64,000 bases of DNA from JAFGNB01 sp050304135 (GTDB taxonomy: Bacteria; Fibrobacterota; Chitinivibrionia; Chitinivibrionales; Chitinispirillaceae): contig JBNLDC010000034.1 of NCBI GenBank assembly GCA_050304135.1, positions 1-64,000 of the forward strand, written 5' to 3'. Position numbers and translations under genes: made by a program. Under the pieces are notes generated by a model, which had not been told where the DNA came from, made no database searches, and saw only the letters and a program-made list of their open reading frames with translations. Below, in pieces: positions 6,922 to 15,130 of the stretch (within the stretch, counting starts at the first letter, position 1; every line of letters starts with the position of its first letter).

Positions 6922-8691
6922 ATGATGAACAGAGTATGTTGTCTGTTGCTGGCGGGAATTTTTTTGGTTTTCGCTTCCACTGATGTATCACTCAAGGGAA
7001 CCGTTAAAGACGAAAGTGGAACGGCGATACCCGGTGCGATTGTGACACTGGCGAAAAAATCCACGCTGAAGGATACCACTGATGCCCAGGGTATGTTTGA
7101 CCTCGCCACCGCGGTGGGGGTGGCACTACCGTACGGCATTTCCGTGCCATCATCATCCCGGATAACGGGAATCGGCAATACCATTCAATTTTCACTTACC
7201 GGTACTACTAAGCAGGGGAACATCACCCTGTTTTCAAGTAGCGGCAGGCAGGTAACGTCAATCGATCTGGGGACGCTTGAAGAAGGAACTCACCTCGTTG
7301 CGCTTCCCGAGCTTGCTCCCGGGTTCTATGCTCTACAGATAGTAATCGGGCAAGAGATCACCACCGGAAAACTGATGAATACCGGAAACAGTCTCTATAT
7401 CAGCGAGGCCGGGTTCGGAACCGGAAATGCCGGATTCGCGAAACGGACCGCATCGGCGGGCGGTCTTGATACGCTTATCGTTACCAGGGCGGAGTATTCT
7501 ACCGCAAAGCTGCCGCTTGACACCTATACAAAAAATGATATCGCCGTAGTGCTGAAAAAAGGTGGTGCGGTTGTTGAGTGCCCGGAGTTGAAACTGCCCG
7601 CCATCTCCGCGATTACCTACAGCAATAAAAAACATCCGGGTCCGTTTGATTTCAAGTATATGGATCTTCCGCGCGTGACTACAAAGGCGTTGTGGGAGTG
7701 CCGGAGGACGGAAATCCGGGAGATGGCGCAGGAGTATCTCTACGGACATCTTCCTCCGAAATGTGAAGTTGATGGTTCGGTAAACGGTGGTTCAATAACC
7801 GCCAAATGTACCTATAACGGAAAAACGGTGAATGTTTCACTCGATGCCGGTGGCTCCGGAGATATCCTGGTGATTGATTTCGGCATGGGAGCTCCGAAAC
7901 CTCCCAACTCCCGTTCGGCAAGTGCGAGCGGGGCGACGTTCCTCTCTGCTGCCAACAGTCTGTACGGAACTACCGATATGGGAATATGTATGGCATCCGC
8001 CTGGGGAGTCGGTCGGATTATCGATGCACTTGAGCAGAATCCGGACGGTGGTATCGATGCCAAAAAGGTAATAACCACCGGATGCTCCACCAACGGGAAA
8101 CAGGCGCTTATTGCGGGTGTTTTTGAGCCGAGAGTCGCAATTTGTATGCCGGTTGAAGGCGGGTGCGGCGGCACCTGTTCATGGCGTGTGTCAAGTGAGT
8201 ACGGCCATGGTAATTCAAATACGGATTGTCAGGATATTACCCATCTTGAAACAAACTGGACCGGAACGGTAACCCGGAACACCTGGGAACGGGGAAATCC
8301 GACCATTGATCACCTTCCGTTTGATCAGGGTGAGCTTATGGCGCTCCGTGCTCCGCATCCGATGATGGCATACGATAACGGCAAGGAACAGTATAAGTGG
8401 CTCTGTAACCGGGGAAATACGGCTGCAGCACAGGCCTGCCACTGGATCTATAAGGCACTCGGTGTATCGGATAATTTCGGATTTGTCCAACCGGATCCCG
8501 GCCATGGTCATTGTTCGTTCCCGAGTACACTCAACTCAACCGCAACGGCCTTTTTTGACAAGTTCCTGAGTGGAAACACCGATACCGAAACTCACATTTT
8601 AACCTGGAACAAGGAATCGGTAGAGACCGACAAGTGGTTCGACTTCGGTACCGGCAAGGATCAGTGGGATACAACGATGGTGCTTGAGTAG
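6922..8691 (+). CDS. secreted CE15-type glucuronoyl esterase with N-terminal accessory modules
   Basis: A 589-residue enzyme predicted to cleave ester links between lignin and 4-O-methylglucuronic acid of xylan. Residues 1-22 are a signal peptide. Residues 24-66 form a carboxypeptidase-regulatory-like beta sandwich (KGTVKDESGTAIPGAIV). Residues 85-155 look like a sorting-type module (ITLFSSSGRQV, LAPGFYALQI) that normally sits at the C-terminus but is internal here. The CE15 domain runs from about 228 to 570, with the nucleophile in GCSTNGK (Ser about 389), a Glu in VEGGCGG and the His in DPGHGHCSFP. A GGGGGAGG ribosome site lies 5 nt before the ATG. A terminator follows. Confidence 0.85.
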   Translation: MMNRVCCLLLAGIFLVFASTDVSLKGTVKDESGTAIPGAIVTLAKKSTLKDTTDAQGMFDLATAVGVALPYGISVPSSSRITGIGNTIQFSLTGTTKQGNITLFSSSGRQVTSIDLGTLEEGTHLVALPELAPGFYALQIVIGQEITTGKLMNTGNSLYISEAGFGTGNAGFAKRTASAGGLDTLIVTRAEYSTAKLPLDTYTKNDIAVVLKKGGAVVECPELKLPAISAITYSNKKHPGPFDFKYMDLPRVTTKALWECRRTEIREMAQEYLYGHLPPKCEVDGSVNGGSITAKCTYNGKTVNVSLDAGGSGDILVIDFGMGAPKPPNSRSASASGATFLSAANSLYGTTDMGICMASAWGVGRIIDALEQNPDGGIDAKKVITTGCSTNGKQALIAGVFEPRVAICMPVEGGCGGTCSWRVSSEYGHGNSNTDCQDITHLETNWTGTVTRNTWERGNPTIDHLPFDQGELMALRAPHPMMAYDNGKEQYKWLCNRGNTAAAQACHWIYKALGVSDNFGFVQPDPGHGHCSFPSTLNSTATAFFDKFLSGNTDTETHILTWNKESVETDKWFDFGTGKDQWDTTMVLE

Positions 8692-8724
8692 ATGAAATAG
8701 TCGTTTAAAAAGGTCAGATAATTG

Positions 8725-8767
8725 AGAGCATTTGAGGTGGTGATTTGAGCCTTGAATGCTCTTTTTA
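8725..8767 (+). terminator. rho-independent terminator after the CE15 gene
   Basis: 8725-8737 pairs with 8750-8762 in a 13-bp stem with two wobble pairs, followed by a T-run. It lies 34 bases after the CE15 stop. Confidence 0.8.
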
Positions 8768-9337
8768 TTTTGCTGCATGCGGCGCGTAGCCGGGTGGAAA
8801 GGCAGTAGAGTAGCGCTATTGCGTGGTGTCACTGACGTTCCACTCGGGGTTATCAGGATAAAAATTGATCTACTATATATTTTTTCCCTCACGAAATATT
8901 TACAGAATCCATATAGGGTTTCATCTCAGGTAATCCGATGGAACGGATGTGACTCCAGTAAAGGATTCTGCCTTCCCGCCGTGTGCGCCGCACGCCAGAA
9001 TGCTTGTCGTAGCCGAAACCGATTCCTTGAGCACTACCGATACCCGTGTGTTGCAACTCTACCGGTCTGACGGGGCGTCTGCGGCTTGCTGCGGCGCAGA
9101 AAAAGCACTTTAGTTCCTTTGTTGCTTAGGACAAAGGAAACCGCCTGCCGGGGCGGAACCCGGCAAATAGAAATGAAGTTACATGTTTTCCAGGTAGTTT
9201 TTTATCAGTTTATTGTTTGTAATAATAAAGGTAGATCTCACTATCTATCTATCTGTTCCTGGGCGGGACGCCACCCCCAAAGCGTTTACCCCTGCCATCT
9301 ATTTCATCCCGACACCTGCCGCCCCGCCGAAGGAAGC
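8768..9337. other. 570-bp gene-free region with several hairpins
   Basis: No open frame here has a ribosome site or familiar protein. Two perfect stem-loops follow each other: 9114-9122 with 9131-9139, and 9146-9152 with 9159-9165. A 3.5-copy CTAT run lies near 9240-9253. The stretch separates two convergent genes, so the stems could be repeat elements or weak terminators. Nothing identifies a structured RNA class. Confidence 0.4.
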
Positions 9338-10720
9338 TTACCGAACCTGTTCCAGCTGCTCTGCGATTTCCTTCACCAACAACGGAAGCGACGGATCCCT
9401 GGCACCCATAACAAGAACGCAATCACCGGAAGTCGCAGTATCCTGAATTATGGTGATGGCGTCTCTGCGCTGTTCTGGAGTGTATACGGGAAATGTTGTG
9501 GTACCAAGATCGTTTTTTAGATCGGTAGAGGAGATGTCCTTAACCGCGGTACCGCCCGCATAATAAATCGGCAGAAGCACAAGAACATCCTGCTCTCCGA
9601 AAATCGTACCGAAGAGTTTCCGGTACTCATCTCTGAGAAATCGGGTTGGTCCGAAACCGTGCGGTTGATAGACGGCGATAACCCGCGACGAGATTGAACG
9701 GGCAGCGGTAACCGCTGAGCGAATTTTTTCCGGATTATGCGCAAAGTCGTCAACAACCGTGATACCGTTTGCGGTTCTGGTGATGGCAAATCTTCTTGCC
9801 ACTCCCTGAAAGTTCCGTGTCGCCTGCTGCAGGTCGTCCGGGGTGCAACCGTAATGTTCTGCAACCGCCAGCGCCGCAATGCAATTCGAAAGGTTGTGTC
9901 GACCGATGAGCGGCAGGTGAAACGATGCGTTTCCCCGGTTGAGAATTCCTCCGTCGTTAGAGAGGGTATAGGAATCGGGGCGCCAGTCACCGGCTGCATC
10001 AAGCGAGAATGCGGTGTCCGTTGCAAGCTCGGCGAGTGGCTGGTCATCACCGTTTTTAAGTGAGGCGGCGGATTGCGATGCAAGTTTTCTGAAGAGCTCC
10101 AGCACTTCCGCTTCCGGTTTGTGATCCCTTGAGAGATTGAGGAAAACACTCAAGTCGGGATGGTATTTTACAAGTGATCCGTCGCTTTCATCCGCTTCGA
10201 TCACCAGAAGGTCTGAGGTGCCCCGGAAGGCATTGCCGATGAGGTCCTGCTGCTCAAGTCGCTTGAGACCTGCACCTGAAATGAGGGAGGGCGCTTTACC
10301 GCAGGTGGTGAGAAATTCAAATACCATTGCGGTGACTGTTGATTTCCCGCTTGTTCCCGCTATTGCAATTGTTCTTCGGGCGGTAACAATTGCTGCAAGA
10401 ACGTCGGACCGATGGAATACCGGCAGGGAGCGTTGCTTTGCTGCGGCGATATCCGGATTGTCGGATTCAATAGCGGTTGATACACAGAGCGCTGTGGTTG
10501 AGTCGGAAATACCCGAACCATCCTGAGGAAAAATACCGCACCCGGCTTTCTGCAGGAGGCGGACGGTGTGATCGCTTTCCGGTTTTCCATAGGAGCGGTC
10601 GCTGCCGCTTACTGTAATACTTTCCCAAGCCAGAAACTGGGCGATGGCGCTCATCCCGCTGCCGAGAATACCGACAAAATGAATTGATGCAATGGTGTGA
10701 CCGTCAATCGATAAGGACAA
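9338..10720 (-). CDS. Mur-ligase family protein (MurC/Mpl-like)
   Basis: A 460-residue ATP-dependent ligase of the MurC superfamily, expected to join an amino acid or peptide to UDP-MurNAc or a related acceptor. The three-domain order is visible: a nucleotide-sugar binding N-terminus (HFVGILGSGMSAIAQFL), the ATP loop GTSGKST, EADESDGS, and a C-terminal domain (VVDDFAHNPEKI, YQPHGFGPTR). The ATP loop reads GTSGKST, not the GTHGKT usual in MurC and Mpl, so this is a divergent branch. The start is placed at a TTG (10720) because AGGAGG lies exactly 6 nt upstream; the ATG at 10753 lacks such a site. It overlaps the L,D-transpeptidase stop, so the two are co-translated and probably act on the same peptide stems. 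Confidence 0.75.
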   Translation of the reverse strand: MSLSIDGHTIASIHFVGILGSGMSAIAQFLAWESITVSGSDRSYGKPESDHTVRLLQKAGCGIFPQDGSGISDSTTALCVSTAIESDNPDIAAAKQRSLPVFHRSDVLAAIVTARRTIAIAGTSGKSTVTAMVFEFLTTCGKAPSLISGAGLKRLEQQDLIGNAFRGTSDLLVIEADESDGSLVKYHPDLSVFLNLSRDHKPEAEVLELFRKLASQSAASLKNGDDQPLAELATDTAFSLDAAGDWRPDSYTLSNDGGILNRGNASFHLPLIGRHNLSNCIAALAVAEHYGCTPDDLQQATRNFQGVARRFAITRTANGITVVDDFAHNPEKIRSAVTAARSISSRVIAVYQPHGFGPTRFLRDEYRKLFGTIFGEQDVLVLLPIYYAGGTAVKDISSTDLKNDLGTTTFPVYTPEQRRDAITIIQDTATSGDCVLVMGARDPSLPLLVKEIAEQLEQVR

Positions 10721-11231
10721 GGGTACCCTCCTGAATAATGTCGAACAGTTCAATAATGTCGTTATTGCGCATCAGAATACAGCCGTGTGAAAGCGGTGTG
10801 CCGATACGGTCTTCGCGGTTGGTGCCGTGAATATAAATGTACCGGTCGTAAGTAGCAATCCCTGCACCGCGATTCACTCCCACTTCCAGTCCTTCCATGC
10901 GGATAATGCGGGTAAGGATCTGGTTTTCGTCAGTCAAATCAGGGCGCCAGTCGATACCGGTATCGATACGGTTCCGGAAGATCCGGCCGGAAGGGGCACC
11001 GGCTCCTATTTTTTCCGTTACCCGGTGGAGGCCGACGGGGGTCATGTAGGAGCCTTCGCGATTACCGATGCCATAGCGTGAGGTCGATATAGTAAATGAG
11101 TTGTTTTGAAAACCGTTTTTTATCAGATGAAGCCGCTGTGTTGCCGTGTCAACAAAGATAAAGTGATCGGGCACGGTGTTCAGTACACGACGTATTTTAT
11201 CACGTAAGTGATCAACAGGAAGAGTTTTCAT
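10704..11231 (-). CDS. L,D-transpeptidase (YkuD domain)
   Basis: A 175-residue protein that is nearly all catalytic domain. The active-site motif is HGTNREDRIGTPLSHGCILM with Cys in SHGC, near residues 133-152. Such enzymes make 3-3 cross-links in peptidoglycan or attach proteins to it. No signal peptide or lipobox is seen at the start (MKTLPVDHLRDKIRR), so export is unexplained or the true start lies elsewhere. Its 3' end overlaps the Mur-type ligase gene by 17 bases, and the ligase's ribosome site lies inside this gene. Confidence 0.85.
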   Translation of the reverse strand: MKTLPVDHLRDKIRRVLNTVPDHFIFVDTATQRLHLIKNGFQNNSFTISTSRYGIGNREGSYMTPVGLHRVTEKIGAGAPSGRIFRNRIDTGIDWRPDLTDENQILTRIIRMEGLEVGVNRGAGIATYDRYIYIHGTNREDRIGTPLSHGCILMRNNDIIELFDIIQEGTLVLID

Positions 11232-11342
11232 TCGACGTTTATCCGGCTGGAGTGGACAGGGTACTTACAACATAATATACTATCGTGGAGAGAACTGTTA
11301 CTACAACGGATAACCACCATTAACAGTAAAGGATTGCCCAGT

Positions 11343-12014
11343 ATGACAAATCAGAATGTTGGACCGGTCGGCAAAGATGATACCTGGCGGGTATTCCGCA
11401 TTATGGCTGAATTTGTTGAGGGGTTCGAAACCCTTTCAAGTATTGGCCCCTGTGTTACCATCTTCGGTTCGGCACGCACGCCGAAAGATGATCCCTACTA
11501 CAAAATGACGGTGGAAACCGCACAGCAGATGGTTAAGGCGGGATTCGGAATAATTACCGGCGGCGGACCAGGCATTATGGAGGCAGCCAACGAGGGAGCT
11601 GTACTTGCGGGCGGGAAGTCGGTAGGATTGAATATTCAATTGCCGTATGAGCAGAAACCGAATCCTTTTGTGCGGGTGCTGATCAATTTTCGTCACTTCT
11701 TCTCACGCAAGGTGATGTTTCTCAAATACACTTCGGGTGTTATCATTATGCCGGGTGGCTATGGTACACTGGATGAAATGTTCGAGACACTGACCCTGAT
11801 ACAAACCAGCAAAATCAGGCAGATGCCGCTTGTGCTGATGGGAAGTGCTTTCTGGGAGGGACTGATCGAATGGATCGCCACATCACTTGACGGTAACGGG
11901 TATATCGACAAGGATGATCTGAAACTGCTCAGGATAACCGATGATCCTATGGAGGCGGTTTCAATCATCAACGAAGGAAACAAAGCCCGGGAGGTAAAGG
12001 CGAATTTTGATTGA
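11343..12014 (+). CDS. LOG family / TIGR00730 Rossmann-fold protein
   Basis: A 223-residue protein with the two hallmark motifs of the LOG (lysine decarboxylase-like) family: GGGPGIMEAAN and PGGYGTLDE. Characterised members are phosphoribohydrolases acting on cytokinin-type or purine nucleotides. The start at 11343 is chosen over an upstream in-frame ATG at 11208 because the extra 45 residues do not resemble the family and AAAGGA lies shortly before 11343. The gene is divergent from the L,D-transpeptidase. The cellular role of bacterial members like this is uncertain. Confidence 0.85.
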   Translation: MTNQNVGPVGKDDTWRVFRIMAEFVEGFETLSSIGPCVTIFGSARTPKDDPYYKMTVETAQQMVKAGFGIITGGGPGIMEAANEGAVLAGGKSVGLNIQLPYEQKPNPFVRVLINFRHFFSRKVMFLKYTSGVIIMPGGYGTLDEMFETLTLIQTSKIRQMPLVLMGSAFWEGLIEWIATSLDGNGYIDKDDLKLLRITDDPMEAVSIINEGNKAREVKANFD

Positions 12015-12040
12015 ATTTCAGGAGGCTGATACGTTTTTAG

Positions 12041-12069
12041 TTGACACTGCCGCAGGAACAGCATATTAT
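12041..12069 (+). promoter_or_regulatory. strong sigma-70-type promoter of the histone-like gene
   Basis: A consensus TTGACA (12041-12046), a 17-bp spacer and TATTAT (12064-12069). Transcription would start near 12076, giving a leader of about 135 nt before the GTG at 12210. This is the best-matching promoter I see in the window. Confidence 0.75.
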
Positions 12070-12209
12070 TATCTAGAAACAGTACGTGCAGTGGGAGAAA
12101 GAAAGTAGACAAGTGATAATATGGATAACCGGCGAGCCATCCTGGAAATAGACATGGGAGAAACGCCAAAAAATATTTCTACTATATACCTTTTCAAGGA
12201 GGTCGTGAA

Positions 12210-12479
12210 GTGGTAGCAAAAAAAGCAGCAGCCAGGAAAGCTTCGGCAAAGAAAAAGGCTCCGGCAAAGAAAAAGGCTCCGGCAAAGAAAAAGGCTCCGG
12301 CAAAGAAAAAGGCTCCGGCAAAGAAAAAGGCTCCGGCAAAGAAAAAGGCTCCGGCAAAGAAAAAAGCTCCGGCAAAGAAAAAAGCTCCGGCAAAGAAAAA
12401 AGCTCCGGCAAAGAAAAAAGCTCCGGCAAAGAAAAAAGCTCCGGCAAAGAAAAAAGCTCCGGCAAAGAAAAAGAAATAA
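12210..12479 (+). CDS. histone H1-like Lys/Ala/Pro repeat protein
   Basis: An 89-residue, very basic protein: a short lead (MVAKKAAARKAS), twelve copies of AKKKAP and a final AKKKK. It resembles bacterial H1/Hc1-like nucleoid proteins and would bind DNA without sequence preference. The GTG start has AAGGAGG at 12196-12202 with a 7-nt spacer. It stands alone between its own strong promoter and a strong terminator, so it is probably highly expressed. The gene is an 18-bp tandem array and copy number may vary between strains. There is no globular domain, so a role as a disordered DNA condenser is inferred. Confidence 0.8.
   Translation: MVAKKAAARKASAKKKAPAKKKAPAKKKAPAKKKAPAKKKAPAKKKAPAKKKAPAKKKAPAKKKAPAKKKAPAKKKAPAKKKAPAKKKK
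12246..12461 (+). repeat. 18-bp tandem repeat, 12 copies, inside the histone-like gene
   Basis: Twelve uninterrupted in-frame units encode AKKKAP. The first six use AAG before GCT and the last six use AAA at the same codon, so the array is two homogeneous blocks. This suggests expansion by slippage or unequal exchange after one silent change. Confidence 0.95.
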
Positions 12480-12500
12480 TAATCAACTCCGGTTGTTACG

Positions 12501-12535
12501 AAAGGGGAAGACGGTTATTGTCTTCCCCTTTTTTT
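12501..12535 (+). terminator. rho-independent terminator of the histone-like gene
   Basis: A 12-bp perfect stem, 12501-12512 with 12520-12531, with a 7-nt loop and a run of T through 12535. The A-run on the 5' side also lets it act on transcripts from the opposite strand. Confidence 0.9.
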
Positions 12536-12618
12536 GTGCCTGCTGCAACCGGCAGGTGCCTTTCAATGACTATCGGCAGGCCAAATGTTGTCGCAACGTC
12601 GGGAAATCGATGGGCGCA

Positions 12619-14259
12619 TTATTCCGCATTGTGAATTTTCAGAATGTGTGCTGAAATTCTGAATACGAGGTGGTCGATCCGCCGTATCTCCTCAAGCAGA
12701 TCTATATGGATGGAGGTAGTCTGAAGGGATTCCGGTTTTCGACTGAAAAGGCGGTCCATGTGGTGACTGAACAGATGGTCGTAATGGGAATCCCGTTCCG
12801 TTTTACGGTCATAGACTTTTCTTGCCAGCGCAGTATTACTCATGGTGAATGCCGCGAGTACTTCGCTGAGGTCGGTAATGGTCTGCCGGTAAAAACCGAT
12901 AATTTCCTCTTTCCCCTCCGTCGAGAGCGGCAGTGGACTGGTATCGATTTTTTCCGCCAGGGTAATGACACTCTTCGAAATACTGTCGCCGATATGTTCA
13001 AGATCGGTGGTAATCATAATAAGTTCATAGGCCAGTGCGGCACTTTCATCATCGAGTTCCTGACGGGACATCCGTGTGAGAAACGAGATCAGCTGCTCAT
13101 GGAGAAAGTCAACCTCGTTATCCGCTCTGGCGATCGCCTCTTTGCCTGACATTGAGTATGATTGAATAATGTCAAGACTTTCCCTGACCATGGAACTGAC
13201 CTTTTCACTCATCCGCCCGATTTCCTTGACCGCCTGAGAGAGCGCAATGACCGGCAGCTCGATAACAGATTCGGTGAGGTAGGAGGTATGGTATTCATCA
13301 GACGCCGGTTTACCCGGACGGATGAAACGCTCAATGAAACGTTCGAACGGATGCAGAAATGGCAGGAAGCAGGCACCAATGGAAATATTGAACAGGGTAT
13401 GGAGCATCGCGATACGTAATGCGGGTTCGTGCGGTAGCATACCGGAGAAATCATTGAGAAAAGGCATGAGCGGAAACATCAGCGCAATACCGAAGAGTTT
13501 GAAGAAAAAGTGTGACCAGGCCACCCGAATTCCGGAGATTTCCGCTCCGACGGTGGAGAGAAACGCGGTGATGCAGGTGCCGAGGTTGGCACCCATGATA
13601 ATCGGAAACAGGGTGGTGACTGTCAGCGAACTTTCGGGAGTCGACTGCACCAGGGCAATCACGATGGTCAGTGTTGCCGCGCTGCTCTGAATGACTGCCG
13701 TGATAATGGTACCGGCGATCAGTCCGTACCAGGGATTGGTGAGACTTGCATGCAGTGCTCGCTCAAAATGCGGATATGATCGGAGTGGTCCGACTGCATC
13801 TGCCATCAGATGCATCCCGTAAAAAATCAGACCGGTGGCGAAGACAAGTCGGCCTGTGTTTGAAAGCAACGTTGATTTACGGTGCAACGATCCGAAATAG
13901 CCTGCGGCGATCAGAAGCGGAGCGATCTGGTAAAACTTGAAGGCGAAGAGCTGCACGGTGAGGGTGGTGCCGAGATCAGATCCGAGTATCATGCCGAGCG
14001 ATTGTCCGAGCATCATTACACGGGCGTTGACCAGACCAACGAGAATAACGGTTGTCGCGGAAGACGACTGGGTGATCAGGGTAACCAGAAGGCCGCTGAT
14101 GAAAGAAAAAAGACGATGGCGTGTAATTATCCCGATCGCCTTTCGCAGCTGACTCCCGCCGATTCGTCTGATGTTGCGCTCACCCTGCTGCATGCCGTAC
14201 AGAAACAGGGCCAAGCCGCCTGCCAGTGAGAAAAGGTTGAAAAGTGAAAATGAGGTCAT
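12619..14259 (-). CDS. Na+/phosphate cotransporter with PhoU-like tail
   Basis: A 546-residue membrane protein of the Na/Pi-cotransporter (NptA/PF02690) family. Two inverted repeats carry the signature glutamine motifs: TQSSSATT near residue 64 and VIQSSAATLT near residue 190. About eight to nine membrane segments lie in residues 1-310. The remainder (about 350-546) is a helical PhoU-like cytosolic domain. Members import phosphate with sodium or export it at high levels. The 3' end faces the histone-like gene's terminator. NifU lies 14 bases upstream on the same strand, so they may share a transcript. Confidence 0.85.
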   Translation of the reverse strand: MTSFSLFNLFSLAGGLALFLYGMQQGERNIRRIGGSQLRKAIGIITRHRLFSFISGLLVTLITQSSSATTVILVGLVNARVMMLGQSLGMILGSDLGTTLTVQLFAFKFYQIAPLLIAAGYFGSLHRKSTLLSNTGRLVFATGLIFYGMHLMADAVGPLRSYPHFERALHASLTNPWYGLIAGTIITAVIQSSAATLTIVIALVQSTPESSLTVTTLFPIIMGANLGTCITAFLSTVGAEISGIRVAWSHFFFKLFGIALMFPLMPFLNDFSGMLPHEPALRIAMLHTLFNISIGACFLPFLHPFERFIERFIRPGKPASDEYHTSYLTESVIELPVIALSQAVKEIGRMSEKVSSMVRESLDIIQSYSMSGKEAIARADNEVDFLHEQLISFLTRMSRQELDDESAALAYELIMITTDLEHIGDSISKSVITLAEKIDTSPLPLSTEGKEEIIGFYRQTITDLSEVLAAFTMSNTALARKVYDRKTERDSHYDHLFSHHMDRLFSRKPESLQTTSIHIDLLEEIRRIDHLVFRISAHILKIHNAE

Positions 14260-14273
14260 GGGCAGAAAATCAC

Positions 14274-15119
14274 TCAGGCAAGCTTGACCGTGAGCTGCTC
14301 ACTTACCTTTTCCCGGATGTTCCTCTCAACTACGGAAATGAGCGTCATGTTCGAAAAGGCACAACCCGCGCAATGCCCGTGAAGCTTTACATAAACGGTA
14401 TTGCCATCCACATCGACAAGTTCACAGTCACCACCGTCTTTTTCGAGGACGGGCTTGACATCCTGTTCAAGAACGTTACGGATAAGGTCGATTTTCTGCA
14501 GGGTAGTGAGTTGTTTTTCCGGGGTAGCGGATTGCGTCGCGGAAGCGGCGGCACCGTTGATGCGGTCAATGATCGCCTGAATCTCGCCATGACAGCCCCC
14601 GCATGCACCGCCGGCTTTGGTGAAGTTGGTCACATCTTCTATTGTCGCAAGACCGTTCTCTTTCACCGCCTGCTCAATTTCAGCCTCGGTAACATTGAAG
14701 CAGGTACAGACCACTTTACCGTGTTTTACCTGAGGCTCCGCTGTTTTACCGCCGGTTTCATAAAAAGTAACGGCCGCTTCGAGTGCCTCCTGCCCCATAA
14801 CACTGCAGTGCATTTTTTCCCGGGGCAGCCCTCCCAGTTCAAGAGCGATATCATTATTCGAAATATTTTTTATTTCTTCAATTGTTTTACCTTTGCACAT
14901 TTCGGTGAGTACCGATGCCGAGGCTATGGCGCTGCCGCACCCGAAGGTCTTGAATTTGATATCCGCGACTTTTCCCTCAGTGTCAAGTTTGAAGGTAAGT
15001 CGCAGCGCATCACCGCAGGTGATGTTACCGATTTCTCCGAATCCGTCCGGTTGTTCTATTTCTCCGACGTTTCGGGGGTGGAGGTAATGATCCCGTACTT
15101 TTTCAGTATAATCCCACAT
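14274..15119 (-). CDS. nifU: iron-sulfur cluster scaffold NifU, full three-domain form
   Basis: A 281-residue scaffold protein that assembles Fe-S clusters. The N-terminal IscU-like domain has Cys35, Cys61 and Cys105 for a transient cluster. The central BFD-like [2Fe-2S] domain has CTC at 138-140 and CGGC at 173-176. The C-terminal NifU domain has HGHCAGCAF near 253. The length and three-domain order are those of NifU rather than the short IscU. No cysteine desulfurase (NifS) lies next to it in this window. It sits between a DHH phosphoesterase (12 bases upstream) and the Na/Pi transporter on the same strand. General rather than nitrogen-fixation use is likely, since no nif genes are near. 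Confidence 0.9.
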   Translation of the reverse strand: MWDYTEKVRDHYLHPRNVGEIEQPDGFGEIGNITCGDALRLTFKLDTEGKVADIKFKTFGCGSAIASASVLTEMCKGKTIEEIKNISNNDIALELGGLPREKMHCSVMGQEALEAAVTFYETGGKTAEPQVKHGKVVCTCFNVTEAEIEQAVKENGLATIEDVTNFTKAGGACGGCHGEIQAIIDRINGAAASATQSATPEKQLTTLQKIDLIRNVLEQDVKPVLEKDGGDCELVDVDGNTVYVKLHGHCAGCAFSNMTLISVVERNIREKVSEQLTVKLA

Positions 15120-15130
15120 AGTTACTCCTG

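Noticed and set aside
8756..9520. Plus-strand frames in the gap after the CE15 terminator
   Set aside because: They cross hairpins, lack ribosome sites and partly overlap the Mur-ligase gene.
12246..12461. Tandem repeat as a CRISPR array
   Set aside because: The 18-bp units are contiguous with no spacers, stay in frame and code for AKKKAP.
12073..12486. Long minus-strand frame of repeated FSLPEL units opposite the histone-like gene
   Set aside because: It is the reverse reading of the 18-bp array. The plus strand has the promoter, ribosome site, terminator and a known protein type.
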